This document shows positions 1 through 8,899 of a stretch of DNA of 64,000 nucleotides, one piece after another. Every line of letters starts with the position of its first letter. Within the stretch, counting starts at the first letter, position 1. A model generated the notes under the pieces. That model saw nothing but the letters and a program-made list of their open reading frames with translations. It ran no database searches and was not told where the DNA came from. The position numbers and the translations under genes were made by a program. The stretch is taken from assembly GCA_021775915.1 (NCBI GenBank), contig JAJFGW010000018.1, positions 62,001 to 126,000 on the forward strand. Direction: 5' to 3'. The DNA is from Alphaproteobacteria bacterium (lineage in GTDB: Bacteria; Pseudomonadota; Alphaproteobacteria; Micavibrionales; Micavibrionaceae).

Positions 1-620
1 CGGGCCACGGGGATTTGCTTAACAATAGAATCCAGCACTTCCTGTTTCACAGAGCCCGTCATGTCCGTTTCAATGTAACCGGGGCACACAACATTAACAG
101 TAACGCCTTTGGCTGCGCTTTCCAGTGCCAAAGCCTTGGTAAAGCCAATCATACCGGCCTTGGCCGCCGCATAATTGACCTGCCCGAACTGCCCCTTCTG
201 ACCATTGATAGAGCTAATATTCACGATACGGCCATATTTACGCTCCCGCATCCCGGTCATAAGAGCGCGGGACATATTAAAGCAGGAATCCAGATTTGTT
301 GAGATCACATCATGCCAGTTCTCTAACGGCATTTTGTGCAGCACGCCATCACGCGTAATCCCGGCATTATTAACAAGAACACTAACCTCACCGAGCTCTC
401 TTTCAATTTCGGCGCAACTTCTTTCGCAAGCTTCATAGTTCGCAACATCGAACTTGAATGATTTTCCTTTATCACCAGCTTCCTCATCAAACCTGATCGC
501 GGCTTCATTGTTACCAAAATAAACCGCAGCAACAATATGACCGTCACGAATAAGTGCTCTAGAAATCTCCAGCCCGATACCACGTGTTCCTCCCGTTACA
601 ACTGCGACAGATGCCTTCAT
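1..620 (-). CDS. phaB: Acetoacetyl-CoA reductase PhaB (partial, 3' end cut by window)
   Basis: NADPH-dependent short-chain dehydrogenase that reduces acetoacetyl-CoA to (R)-3-hydroxybutyryl-CoA, the second step of polyhydroxybutyrate synthesis in the cytoplasm. Translating from the ATG at 620 gives an open frame of about 206 codons running off the left edge. Visible motifs are the cofactor loop TGGTRGIG near residue 9, NNAG near residue 87, the catalytic YAAAK, and the PhaB-like run CPGYIETDM. The start overlaps the stop of the upstream 64-residue ORF (ATGA, 617-620), so the two are translationally coupled. It ends the phaC-phaA-orf-phaB series. Other SDR substrates are possible, but context makes PhaB very likely. 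Confidence 0.93.
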   Translation of the reverse strand, partial: MKASVAVVTGGTRGIGLEISRALIRDGHIVAAVYFGNNEAAIRFDEEAGDKGKSFKFDVANYEACERSCAEIERELGEVSVLVNNAGITRDGVLHKMPLENWHDVISTNLDSCFNMSRALMTGMRERKYGRIVNISSINGQKGQFGQVNYAAAKAGMIGFTKALALESAAKGVTVNVVCPGYIETDMTGSVKQEVLDSIVKQIPVA

Positions 621-811
621 GATAAACTCCTTTTATAAGCGGCCACATCCTGTTTCATGCCCTCTATTTGGCTTAACACACCATCTTTTTGCGCCTGCAA
701 AATAACCGGATCCAGTCTAAGGTCAGGGTTTTTCTCCATCTCTTCAAAAGAGTTTTGAAGCGTACCAATCCACTCCTCGGTTAATTTAAGTTGTTTGTCA
801 TTCTCAATCAT
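617..811 (-). CDS. Small hypothetical protein between phaA and phaB
   Basis: Sixty-four residues, not recognised. It begins MIENDKQLKLTEEW, is rich in Glu, Lys, Gln and Asp, has no membrane segment or signal peptide, and is probably all-helical with a short coiled coil. It starts 2 nt after the phaA stop and its own stop overlaps the phaB start by 4 nt. An AGAGGT ribosome-binding sequence lies inside the end of phaA. That packing and the in-frame codon use support a real gene. Its position suggests a link to PHB metabolism, such as a granule-associated or regulatory peptide, but nothing in the sequence shows a function. Confidence 0.72.
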   Translation of the reverse strand: MIENDKQLKLTEEWIGTLQNSFEEMEKNPDLRLDPVILQAQKDGVLSQIEGMKQDVAAYKRSLS

Positions 812-813
812 CG

Positions 814-2022
814 CTAAGCTACCTCTTTTAGATCCAGATCATCGCTACGCTCAACACACATAGCAATCCCCATACCGCCGCCAATACATAATGTAGCCAA
901 ACCTTTTTGCACATCGCGCCGCGCCATTTCATGCAGCAACGTCACCATAATACGCGTGCCGGACGCCCCGATCGGATGACCGAGAGAAATCGCGCCGCCA
1001 TTGACATTGACCTTGTCTTCGTCAAAGCCCATTTCCTTCATCACGCAGCAAGCCTGCGCCGCAAAAGCCTCATTTGATTCAACCAGATCAAGGTCAGCAA
1101 CTGACCACCCGGCTTTCTCCAAAGCTTTACGCGATGCCGGTATCGGCCCCGTACCCATAACAGAAGGATCAACACCTGCTGTGGCCCATGATCTGATTTT
1201 ACCCAAGACCTTAAGCCCGCGTTTTTTAGCAATGCTGGCGCGCATTAAAACAACAGCCGCCGCGCCGTCATTAATGCCCGATGCATTGGCCGCCGTCACA
1301 GTACCGTCTTTCTTGAAAGCCGGACGTAATTTTGCCAGCCCTTCTGCTGTCACGCCTGCGCGCGGAAACTCGTCCTTATCAACGGTAATTTCTTCCTTGC
1401 GGGTTTTAATCGTCACAGGGACAATCTCGGACACGAACTTACCGTCATTAATGGCCTTCTCCGCTTTCTGTTGCGAAAGCGCTGCAAAATTGTCCTGATC
1501 CTGCCGCGTAATCTGGTATTTCTGCGCGATATTCTCCGCCGTGATCCCCATATGGTAATCATTGAAAATATCCCACAGCCCGTCACGGATCATAGTATCG
1601 ACAAAATCAACGTTACCGAATTTCACACCATCACGCATATGCATGCAGTGCGGTGCCATATTCATATTTTCCTGACCACCCGCAACAACCACTTCCGCAT
1701 CATCATTGGCAATGGCCTGCATACCGAGCGCAATCGTGCGCAAACCAGAGCCACAAACCTGATTGATTGTATAGGCTGTCTTTTCGTCAGGAACACCGGA
1801 AGCTATAGCCGCTTGCCGCGCAGGATTCTGCCCCGCGCCTGCCGTTAACACTTGCCCCATAATAACTTCGTCTACGTCTTCAGGCGCAACGCCGGAGTCA
1901 CTCAGAACGTCCTTGATAACACTCGCGCCTAACTCGTGAGCTGCCAATGTTTTAAGGCTACCGCCCAACGTGCCGATAGCTGTTCTTTTTGCCGAAACAA
2001 TTACAATAGGATCGTCTTGCAT
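814..2022 (-). CDS. phaA: Acetyl-CoA acetyltransferase (beta-ketothiolase) PhaA
   Basis: Biosynthetic-type thiolase condensing two acetyl-CoA to acetoacetyl-CoA, the entry to PHB synthesis. The 402-residue length is normal for the family. The nucleophilic cysteine lies in [10 protein letters not shown] near residue 90, followed by NEAFAAQ, the histidine motif [17 protein letters not shown] and the C-terminal cysteine motif [10 protein letters not shown]. The ATG at 2022 has an AAGGGG ribosome-binding site 8 nt upstream. It lies 69 nt downstream of phaC and 2 nt upstream of the 64-residue ORF, all on the minus strand, so one operon is likely. A second thiolase lies at 42375-43559; which one mainly serves PHB synthesis cannot be told from sequence. 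Confidence 0.95.
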   Translation of the reverse strand: MQDDPIVIVSAKRTAIGTLGGSLKTLAAHELGASVIKDVLSDSGVAPEDVDEVIMGQVLTAGAGQNPARQAAIASGVPDEKTAYTINQVCGSGLRTIALGMQAIANDDAEVVVAGGQENMNMAPHCMHMRDGVKFGNVDFVDTMIRDGLWDIFNDYHMGITAENIAQKYQITRQDQDNFAALSQQKAEKAINDGKFVSEIVPVTIKTRKEEITVDKDEFPRAGVTAEGLAKLRPAFKKDGTVTAANASGINDGAAAVVLMRASIAKKRGLKVLGKIRSWATAGVDPSVMGTGPIPASRKALEKAGWSVADLDLVESNEAFAAQACCVMKEMGFDEDKVNVNGGAISLGHPIGASGTRIMVTLLHEMARRDVQKGLATLCIGGGMGIAMCVERSDDLDLKEVA

Positions 2023-2091
2023 AATACTGCCCCTTTTTCTTTTTTATGTGCTGATAAAATACTAGTGCAGATGCAGCAGAAAGCAAGAGTA

Positions 2092-3207
2092 TTAAGCTTT
2101 TTCCTGAATCCAGTCCGCTATCGGTTGCCAGACCTGCTCTTTTGCTTTCCCGCCCGTGATCATGCCGATATGACCGGAACGAGGCTCCAATGTTTTCGCC
2201 TGCGGCAAAATGCCCGCCATCGCAAGAGAAGATTCCCGCGGCACAAGGCGGTCTGTTAACGAAGCCACAACCAGCGCCGGAACGTCCAGACCAGAAAGAT
2301 CGACGGACTTACCATCCACCTGCCAGCACCCGCTCCCCGGCTTATTCTCGCCATACCAGTCCAGAAGACAGCTTTTGGCCAAATCACCCGGCAAATCAAC
2401 CCCGTCATTGAGCCAGTCCTCCACCGCAACAAAAAGCTGCGCCTGCTCACTATCGTCATCCAGTGCCGCAAATCCCAAAAATTTGTGCATGGTACGGTCG
2501 GCATTAACCGTCGCAAAAACAGACTGAATCCAATCCATCGGCAGGTAAGTATTATGCTGCACCATTTGCAATGCAGAGGCCGTTCCTAACTTAACCTGAG
2601 CACTCAGCTTTTCATCCCCGGCACTAAAATCCCAGGGACTGGCCAGACAAATTATGCTGCGCAAATTTTCACTTTTTCGCTGGGCTGCCGCAGCAAGAAG
2701 CGTCCCCCCCATACAATAACCCAGCGCATGAATCTGCTCTCCGGCCCGGTCAGATACATGTTTAATTGCTGCACAAAGAGGCCCGGTTATAAGACTGTCC
2801 ATAGTTTGCTGCGCGGGATCAGAAACAGACTCGCCCCAATCGAGCAAATAAGTATCGATCCCCTGCGCTGCCAACCAACGCACAAATGATTTCTTGGGCA
2901 ACAAATCAAGGATATAAGATCTATTGATAAGCGAGGGAATAATAAACAGAGACGCTGCAGCATTATCCGCCGCAGAATGAAAGACTTTAACCTCCCCCTC
3001 CTGCCAGATAACAGGCAGCGGCTCTATGCTGCGCCTGAAGTGGTGCTGTTGATACTTACGAATACCGGCCAGCATCTGCTCCATGTCCTGCGGAGATGCT
3101 TTTCCTTCATATTGTATACGGCTATATTCAGCGACCGCCACCCCTATATGGACTGGCAAAGGACTGGGGCCACGGCGCACAATTTTATCTTCTATCGTTT
3201 CTGTCAT
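2092..3207 (-). CDS. phaC: Short polyhydroxyalkanoate synthase PhaC
   Basis: Polymerises (R)-3-hydroxyacyl-CoA into polyester at the granule surface. This alpha/beta-hydrolase carries the synthase lipase-like box GYCMGGT with the nucleophilic cysteine, then the acid in SLTDRLVP and the histidine in SGHIG. The PhaC-typical LLDWG and ASPWDFS segments are also present. At 371 residues it is much shorter than class I enzymes (about 560-600) and close to class III PhaC (about 355). No PhaE-like partner is visible in the window. I start it at the ATG at 3207; a TTG two codons upstream is possible. It is divergent from phaR across a TGCA-rich intergenic region. Confidence 0.9.
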   Translation of the reverse strand: MTETIEDKIVRRGPSPLPVHIGVAVAEYSRIQYEGKASPQDMEQMLAGIRKYQQHHFRRSIEPLPVIWQEGEVKVFHSAADNAAASLFIIPSLINRSYILDLLPKKSFVRWLAAQGIDTYLLDWGESVSDPAQQTMDSLITGPLCAAIKHVSDRAGEQIHALGYCMGGTLLAAAAQRKSENLRSIICLASPWDFSAGDEKLSAQVKLGTASALQMVQHNTYLPMDWIQSVFATVNADRTMHKFLGFAALDDDSEQAQLFVAVEDWLNDGVDLPGDLAKSCLLDWYGENKPGSGCWQVDGKSVDLSGLDVPALVVASLTDRLVPRESSLAMAGILPQAKTLEPRSGHIGMITGGKAKEQVWQPIADWIQEKA

Positions 3208-3265
3208 GCACAATTTTTATCATATTATTGTTTCCGTGGTGCAAAAAATATGCATTAATGGTGCA
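3207..3265. promoter_or_regulatory. Four phased TGCA boxes, candidate PhaR operator
   Basis: TGCA tetramers begin at 3207, 3240, 3251 and 3262, with spacings of 33, 11 and 11 bp, so all lie on one face of the helix. The first overlaps the phaC start codon and the last lies about 32 bp upstream of the phaR ATG. PhaR proteins are known to bind TGC/TGCA-rich operators, including their own promoter. Control of both phaC and phaR from this site is inferred. Confidence 0.6.
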
Positions 3266-3296
3266 CCGCTTATAAAAAAGAAAAGGACAGGTCACC

Positions 3297-3884
3297 ATGA
3301 CAACGAGCGCAAATAAAAAAGGCAACGGGCCTACTGTCATCAAAAAATATGCAAACCGCCGCCTTTATGACACAGGGCGCAGCAGCTATGTGACACTTGA
3401 GGACTTGTGCATCATGGTCAAGGAAGGTCATGACTTTGTTGTCTATGATGCAAAATCAGGTGACGACCTGACCCGTCAGGTTCTAACCCAGATTATTGTC
3501 GATCAGGAATCCAAAGGCGAGCATTTACTGCCCATCCCCTTCCTGCGTGAGCTTATTGGCTATTACGGCGACAGCCTGCAATCCGTCGTACCCGACTATC
3601 TGGAACAAACACTCGAAACCTTTGCTCAAAATCAGGAACAATTCCGCGAACAGGTCAACGAGTCACTTGGCGGGCTTGGCGGCGGTATGATGAACCCGGC
3701 CTCCGCCATGGAAGACCTCACCCGTCAGAATATGGCACTATTTGAAAACGCCATGAATGCTTGGGTGCCCTTCACCGGCGCCATGACAGGGAACAAGGAA
3801 CAGGCTGAGAGCACAATCAACGAGCTGAAGAAAAATATAGAAAAAATGCAAAAAGAAATATCGCGTTTAACGGGGCAGCTTTAG
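3297..3884 (+). CDS. phaR: Polyhydroxyalkanoate synthesis repressor PhaR
   Basis: Transcriptional regulator that senses PHB granules and represses phasin and pha genes. The N-terminal PHB-accumulation DNA-binding domain is obvious at residues about 14-75 (IKKYANRRLYDTGRSSYVTL, then TRQVLTQII and QESKG). It is followed by the PHB-binding accumulation domain (FLRELIGYYG). The 195-residue protein ends in a Lys/Glu-rich helix, a plausible coiled coil for oligomerisation. The start follows an AAGGACAG ribosome-binding site. It is transcribed away from phaC, and the shared intergenic region holds phased TGCA boxes, suggesting autoregulation. It converges with the GGDEF-EAL gene across 8 nt without an obvious terminator. 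Confidence 0.95.
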   Translation: MTTSANKKGNGPTVIKKYANRRLYDTGRSSYVTLEDLCIMVKEGHDFVVYDAKSGDDLTRQVLTQIIVDQESKGEHLLPIPFLRELIGYYGDSLQSVVPDYLEQTLETFAQNQEQFREQVNESLGGLGGGMMNPASAMEDLTRQNMALFENAMNAWVPFTGAMTGNKEQAESTINELKKNIEKMQKEISRLTGQL

Positions 3885-3892
3885 ACCTAACT

Positions 3893-5716
3893 TTAAACAC
3901 CGCCGGATTTTTTCCAGGCAGCAATATCTTCTATTCTCTCTTCGTAAAAAAGATCGCGCCCCCCTTCTTTTTGTCCCGCCTCTGTTGAAACGCGCCTGTG
4001 CACGTGATCCTTCGGCAGCCACATACGCTCAACACGCGGAAATCCAAAAATATAGCCCTGAATATGATCAACACCTTCACTGGCCAATAATTTTGCCTCG
4101 GCCATTGTTTCTGCACCCTCGCCAACCGTTTCAATATTCACGCCCTCGGCCAGCGTTCTCAGGGTGCGTATAAATAAATGATTATGCTCTTCGTCTATAT
4201 TCCGAATGAAGGATTTATCAATCTTGATAATATCAATTTTCAAATCCTTAAGCTGCGAGAAGGCTGTATAGCCCGCGCCAAAATCATCCAATGCCACACG
4301 GCAACCTAAATCCTGCAATGTTCTAACAATCCGCTTAATATTGCTCGACTCCTCAATGACCGTTGATTCAGTAATTTCAACAATCAGACGCCTTGCAACG
4401 CTAGGCCGATCACGCAGAGTGGCAACCAGATTGCGCAACCAATCCTGCGTATTCAAACTTAAATTTGAGACATTCACCGATAATTGAAGATCGGGAAACA
4501 TGCTAAGCTCACTAATAGCCATACGCAGAGCGTGCTGGTCAACCAGACGACTTAAACCCATCTCTTCTATCGCCGGAATAAACGCCCCGGCCGGAACCAG
4601 CTTACCGTCTTCATCAATCAGCCGCATAAGACATTCATGAAACGAGATTTTGTTCTCCCGGGAGCCCATAACCGGCTGGAATGCAAAACGTAACCGATCA
4701 TCTTTCATCGCCTTTAAAAATGAATCAGCCGTCTTTAAAAGAGAGCGCCCATCTGCAGCGTTATGAGACGCTTCATCATAAGAAACAAAACAACTTCTTC
4801 CTTTGTCCTTGGCTCTATGCATGGCCATTTCAGCCATCGTTATAACCGACGCCGGGTCTTTAGCATTGTCGACTGTCACGCCGCCAATAGAAACCCCTAC
4901 GCCCGCCGGTCCTGTATCCGTTTGAATCGGAACATTATAAAAATTATTGAGAATATATTTAGCCACAGCCGCCATCTCATTATGAGGAGCCCGATGAAAA
5001 AAAATGCCGTAGACATCACCATCCACACGCATAACAGAACCGGAATCTCCAACAATCTGCCTTAACCGGCCACCTGTTTTTTCGATGATTTCATCAGCGT
5101 AACGCGGGCCCATAACTTCGTTAAACAAAGCCATACGATCAATACCAACCGCCAGGAGGTAACCATGAGATTTCTGGCCAAGCTCACGAGTGTCAAACCA
5201 CTCCTCAACTTTTCGCTGAAGCAACATACGCCCGGAACTCACGTGACCGGATGCCGCTACCGAAGAAATATTACTCTTTACGATACTTCCCGAAGCCTCT
5301 GCTTTTTTTGGTTTACGGATCTTTAGAAAACCACATAAAAGGCGCTTATCTGAATTATCACCTGTTTGTAACGTCGCTGTCTCTTCTACCTCAATATAAG
5401 CACCATTGGCTTGACGTATCTTGTATGAAGCAGAAAAAGAGGAAGAGACATCGTGCTCCGGATCTCTGTTCAACACATCATGTAATGCAGAAAGCCGTTC
5501 CGGCACGTCCTGCGGATTAAGCATTTTGTTAAAATGAGTGTTGCTGACCGGATAGTCCTGCTTTTCAAGACCAAAAAACTCATAAAGATCGCCTGCCCAC
5601 TCAAAGCGGTCTGCGCTAACATCCCACATATAAGCAACAACACCCTTATCCGTAAGGGTCGCCTTCAAATGATTAAACCAAAAATCAGACATAAAATTTA
5701 ATACTCTTTCAGACAT
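3893..5716 (-). CDS. PAS-GGDEF-EAL protein, probable c-di-GMP phosphodiesterase with degenerate GGDEF
   Basis: Predicted cytoplasmic signalling protein of 607 residues: an N-terminal PAS-like sensor (about 1-130), a GGDEF domain (about 165-320) and a C-terminal EAL domain (about 335-590). The GGDEF signature is degraded to DGDVY within VDGDVYGIFF, so cyclase activity is unlikely. The EAL domain keeps the usual catalytic landmarks: ECL for EAL, NVSNLSL, EITES, LDDFGAGY, KIDKSF and a loop with EGAET and QGYIFG, so c-di-GMP hydrolysis is plausible. I start at the ATG at 5716, preceded by GGCAGGG. An ATG at 5779 and a TTG at 5788 are in frame but lack a ribosome-binding site. No membrane segments are seen. 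Confidence 0.88.
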   Translation of the reverse strand: MSERVLNFMSDFWFNHLKATLTDKGVVAYMWDVSADRFEWAGDLYEFFGLEKQDYPVSNTHFNKMLNPQDVPERLSALHDVLNRDPEHDVSSSFSASYKIRQANGAYIEVEETATLQTGDNSDKRLLCGFLKIRKPKKAEASGSIVKSNISSVAASGHVSSGRMLLQRKVEEWFDTRELGQKSHGYLLAVGIDRMALFNEVMGPRYADEIIEKTGGRLRQIVGDSGSVMRVDGDVYGIFFHRAPHNEMAAVAKYILNNFYNVPIQTDTGPAGVGVSIGGVTVDNAKDPASVITMAEMAMHRAKDKGRSCFVSYDEASHNAADGRSLLKTADSFLKAMKDDRLRFAFQPVMGSRENKISFHECLMRLIDEDGKLVPAGAFIPAIEEMGLSRLVDQHALRMAISELSMFPDLQLSVNVSNLSLNTQDWLRNLVATLRDRPSVARRLIVEITESTVIEESSNIKRIVRTLQDLGCRVALDDFGAGYTAFSQLKDLKIDIIKIDKSFIRNIDEEHNHLFIRTLRTLAEGVNIETVGEGAETMAEAKLLASEGVDHIQGYIFGFPRVERMWLPKDHVHRRVSTEAGQKEGGRDLFYEERIEDIAAWKKSGGV

Positions 5717-5861
5717 TACACCCTGCCACCATCCCGCAAAATAGTTAAGAAAATGACAATGAACCTCTGATTCAATCATACAACTCAAATAGTTACCAAG
5801 AGCTTTACAATTTTAATAAAAATTAAATAAAATTTTATGCAAATTTTAGAGAGCTGAGCCC

Positions 5862-7307
5862 CTAACGCTGCCAGAAATGCGGGGAGAAGAGCACCAAAAC
5901 TGTAAAGAGTTCCAGTCGCCCGAGCAGCATTCCAACACATAATATCCATTTGGCGCTATCCGGCAGAGCCTCAAACGTCCCGCTGGGTCCGATAATATCA
6001 CCAAGACCGGGACCCACATTGGCTATGGACGTTGCTGCCCCGGACATCGCGGTCAGAAAATCCAGCCCTACAAAAGACAGCGCCACAGCAAGCAAGGAAA
6101 AGCTCAGAGCAAACATAAAGAAAAAGCTCATAACCGAGGAAGGAACCCCTCTGGGCAGAGGCTTACCGCCATAATAGGGAATAAACACACCATGAGGATG
6201 TAACAGCTTTTTGATCTGCACATCGGTCACGGCATAAAGCACCTGAAACCTGAAAATTTTAATCCCGCATGTTGTGGACCCGGCACAACCGCCAACAACC
6301 ATAAGGAAAAACAGAAGTCCAACGGCAAACCCGCCCCACGCACCATAATTAGCATCCGTATACCCTGTGCCGGTAATAATAGATACGATGTTAAATGAAG
6401 CCCGGCGCAGCGCCTCCCCAAACTCCATATGAACCTGAAAAACAAGGTAAATCACCATTGTAATGACACAGACCGCAATAATAGACAGGAACCAGCGCAC
6501 CTGCGAGTCAGTGAAAAGGCTACGCATATTGCCGCGCACAGCCTTCAAATACAAAACAAACGGCAAGCTGCCCAATACCATAAAAACAATAGCAATCACT
6601 TCCGTCCACGCTTTATCAAAATTCCCAAATGACGCATCAAAGGTTGAAAACCCACCGGTCGCAATAGTGGTCATCGCATGAGCAAAAGAGTCAAATAGAC
6701 CCAAACCGGAAAAATGATAGCAAATGGCGCAAACAAAAGTCAGCGCAACATAAATATAAGCAATAGAACTTGCCAGCTTCGCCGCGCGAGGCAGCGCCTT
6801 TTCATTTTCAGAAGATTCCGTCCGAAAAAGCTGCATACCGCCCACCTTTAGAAAAGGAAGGACCGAAAGCGCCATAACAATAATCCCGATGCCACCAAGC
6901 CATTGTAGGATAGCCCGCCACAACAATATCCCCTTTGGCGCATTATCAAGATCTGTCATAACCGTAGAGCCGGTTGTTGTGATACCGGACATGGCTTCAA
7001 AAAAGGCATCAGTGAAACTAAGCCCCAGTCCTGAAAACCACAGCGGAAGAGACGCAAATGTAGCGAGAGCTATCCAGCTCACTGTTGTCAAAAAGAAGGC
7101 CTGACGAATATTAATAGTAAAACCTTCACCGCCAGCATTACTAAGAACAAGCGCGCCACCAAAAAATGACGTTGTCAGGATACAGAGAAAGAAAACTTTC
7201 CAGTCAGCGCTACCGAAATACAAATCGACCAGCATCGGCAACGCCATACTGAGTGCCAGCGTTGAAAGCAATATACCGACGACATAAAGAACAGGACGAA
7301 GGTCCAC
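5862..7307 (-). CDS. trkH: TrkH-family potassium uptake membrane protein
   Basis: Potassium-translocating subunit of a Trk system in the inner membrane. The 481-residue protein is hydrophobic throughout and shows four pore-loop filters of the Trk/Ktr/HKT family: TTTGST, ATGGFS, TGTGYT and NVGPG, each supplying the conserved filter glycine. The start is a GTG at 7307 with a GGGAG ribosome-binding site 7 nt upstream. It lies 43 nt downstream of apaG on the same strand, so co-transcription is likely. No trkA regulatory subunit occurs in the window, so that partner must be encoded elsewhere. Confidence 0.93.
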   Translation of the reverse strand: MDLRPVLYVVGILLSTLALSMALPMLVDLYFGSADWKVFFLCILTTSFFGGALVLSNAGGEGFTINIRQAFFLTTVSWIALATFASLPLWFSGLGLSFTDAFFEAMSGITTTGSTVMTDLDNAPKGILLWRAILQWLGGIGIIVMALSVLPFLKVGGMQLFRTESSENEKALPRAAKLASSIAYIYVALTFVCAICYHFSGLGLFDSFAHAMTTIATGGFSTFDASFGNFDKAWTEVIAIVFMVLGSLPFVLYLKAVRGNMRSLFTDSQVRWFLSIIAVCVITMVIYLVFQVHMEFGEALRRASFNIVSIITGTGYTDANYGAWGGFAVGLLFFLMVVGGCAGSTTCGIKIFRFQVLYAVTDVQIKKLLHPHGVFIPYYGGKPLPRGVPSSVMSFFFMFALSFSLLAVALSFVGLDFLTAMSGAATSIANVGPGLGDIIGPSGTFEALPDSAKWILCVGMLLGRLELFTVLVLFSPHFWQR

Positions 7308-7350
7308 TGATTATCTCCCGTTACCTGTGACAGGCCCTAGGGTTAGAGCC

Positions 7351-7743
7351 CTAGTGTAACACCGAAGTTTGATAAGGGCTATCCAATGAAAACGCAGGAA
7401 TATCAACGGTAAATCCCTTTCCGTCATGCCCCTCCACCTGATAAGTGCCCACCATGATACCACCAGGAGTACGCAATGGCGCACCACTGGTATATTCAAA
7501 GCTTTCGCCGGGGTGAAGTCGCGGATGCTCACCAACGACGCCATCTCCTTCGACTTCCTGAATAACACCATTAGCATCAGTAATTTGCCAGTGACGGGAA
7601 CACAACCGGATATGGTCTCCGCCCTGATTTTCAATTGTAATGTGATAAGACCAGACATAATGATTCTCGTCAGGCTCTGACTGATCCTCAAGATAAGTTG
7701 GTTTAACTGTAACGGTAATGTCATTCGTCGTTTTTGAATACAT
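7351..7743 (-). CDS. apaG: ApaG (DUF525) protein
   Basis: A 130-residue fibronectin-III-like beta-sandwich protein of the ApaG family, linked in enterobacteria to cobalt/magnesium resistance; the molecular role is not settled. Family landmarks are visible: YVWSYHITIENQG, LCSRHWQITDANG, VVGEHPRLHPGESFEYTSG and GIMVGTYQ. The ATG at 7743 is preceded by GAGGTAG. It sits immediately upstream of trkH and downstream of the lipoprotein terminator at 7768-7797, so apaG-trkH is probably its own transcription unit. A dyad (CTAGGG / CCCTAG, 7337-7354) overlaps its stop codon but has no T-run and is not called as a terminator. Confidence 0.95.
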   Translation of the reverse strand: MYSKTTNDITVTVKPTYLEDQSEPDENHYVWSYHITIENQGGDHIRLCSRHWQITDANGVIQEVEGDGVVGEHPRLHPGESFEYTSGAPLRTPGGIMVGTYQVEGHDGKGFTVDIPAFSLDSPYQTSVLH

Positions 7744-7767
7744 AGAATATCTACCTCAACTAACAAG

Positions 7768-7797
7768 AAAGCCGGAGTTATTCTAAGCCCCGGCTTT
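7768..7797 (-). terminator. Rho-independent terminator of the OmpA-type lipoprotein gene
   Basis: An 8-bp perfect stem (AAAGCCGG at 7768-7775 with CCGGCTTT at 7790-7797) encloses a 14-nt loop. On the minus strand it is followed by a T-rich stretch (CTTGTT). It lies 37-66 nt past the stop of the lipoprotein gene and just upstream of apaG. Confidence 0.65.
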
Positions 7798-7833
7798 ACT
7801 TATTCCTACATTTTAAACAGCATCATTCAAACA

Positions 7834-8751
7834 TTACTCAAAAGTAATCTGAACTCGTCTGTTTGCTGGCTCACGCGTGCCATCTGCCGTTTGTACAAGC
7901 AGTTCATCTTCGCCGCGACTTTCAACCCGTATCAAAGAAGCATCAACACCGCGCGAAATCATAGACTCACGAACAGCATTAGCACGACGTAGAGCCAGTT
8001 TATTATTATATGATTTCGGGCCAGAGCTATCTGTATGCCCTGAAATCGTTATAACACTGAGGCTACGGCTTTGCACTTCCTGAGCAACAGCATCCAGAAC
8101 ATTCTGGCCACCGGCACCCACATCAGATGAATCAAAGTCAAAGAAAACCAGATACATAGCATCATCAGGCGTCATAGGCTCTGCCGGTTCAGGAAGAGCC
8201 ATTGGCGCAGGTATAGCAGGCGCAGCGGCCGCTGGCACAGGAACAGGCATATAAGGCTGTATCATGCTTTCCAAAGCAGTAATCGCTTCCAGGTACTGGT
8301 TTTTACAATGAAGAATATCATCCTGTTGCCAGTTTTCTTCCTGCTGCTCAATCCAGCAATCAAAACGGGCCTGAGCGACGGCGGATTGTTGCGGAGCAAC
8401 TTCCCGTGCACCAAGGTCAAAGGCAACAATCATACGACCGCGCGCTGTACCAAGCTCTTCCATGTGATGAGGAAGCAGGTTCCAGTCACTGATTGGCTCG
8501 GGCATAACAACCTCTCCGGCTGCCGCCGCAAGGCCTTTGCGGGCAAAATGAAGGGCATCAGGATAATCCAGCATTTCATTCATTTCACTATTAGCAAAAG
8601 CCCGATACTCATCTGCGAGATGTTGCGTAAAGGGACTTCCCACCGCTTGAACTTCGTTCAAGGCTTCAATTTCACTATGGCTCTTAAAGTTTCCACAGGC
8701 TCCGAGGGCGAACACACAGAGAACCATGGTAAGGCCGCGCAATTTGCTCAT
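7834..8751 (-). CDS. OmpA-family outer-membrane lipoprotein
   Basis: Predicted lipoprotein of 305 residues anchored in the outer membrane, with a peptidoglycan-binding OmpA/Pal domain at its C terminus. The N terminus has a lipoprotein signal with lipobox LGAC, cysteine at residue 20. Residues 40-180 are helical and Gln/Glu-rich, followed by a Pro/Ala linker (about 160-190). The C-terminal 110 residues carry the OmpA signature (ISGHTDSSG, LALRRANAV, and a closing NRRVQITFE). The ATG at 8751 has an AAGGAG site. Probable role is tethering the envelope to peptidoglycan. It is not Pal itself, because no tol genes are adjacent and it is much longer. Confidence 0.88.
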   Translation of the reverse strand: MSKLRGLTMVLCVFALGACGNFKSHSEIEALNEVQAVGSPFTQHLADEYRAFANSEMNEMLDYPDALHFARKGLAAAAGEVVMPEPISDWNLLPHHMEELGTARGRMIVAFDLGAREVAPQQSAVAQARFDCWIEQQEENWQQDDILHCKNQYLEAITALESMIQPYMPVPVPAAAAPAIPAPMALPEPAEPMTPDDAMYLVFFDFDSSDVGAGGQNVLDAVAQEVQSRSLSVITISGHTDSSGPKSYNNKLALRRANAVRESMISRGVDASLIRVESRGEDELLVQTADGTREPANRRVQITFE

Positions 8752-8899
8752 TATTAGCTCCTTAAAAAAATATGTTATGCGCTTGATAAATATAGACTAG
8801 ATACACTAACCAACCGTGCTTTTTTTATAAACATATCAATAAGAAAGTAAAGCTTCTTTCCACAGCTTTTATTTGATACAGATAAAAAAGATGGCAATA

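Noticed and set aside
323-583. Apparent short fragment frames at the left edge suggesting a broken phaB
   Set aside because: The frame from the ATG at 620 is open to position 1 with all SDR motifs; it is only cut by the window.
1001-1498. 165-codon plus-strand frame across phaA
   Set aside because: It lies entirely within phaA in antisense and has no family motifs.
7324-7354. Dyads CCTGTGACAGG and CTAGGG/CCCTAG between apaG and trkH as a terminator
   Set aside because: No T-run follows on either strand, and the dyad overlaps the apaG stop; apaG and trkH probably share a transcript.
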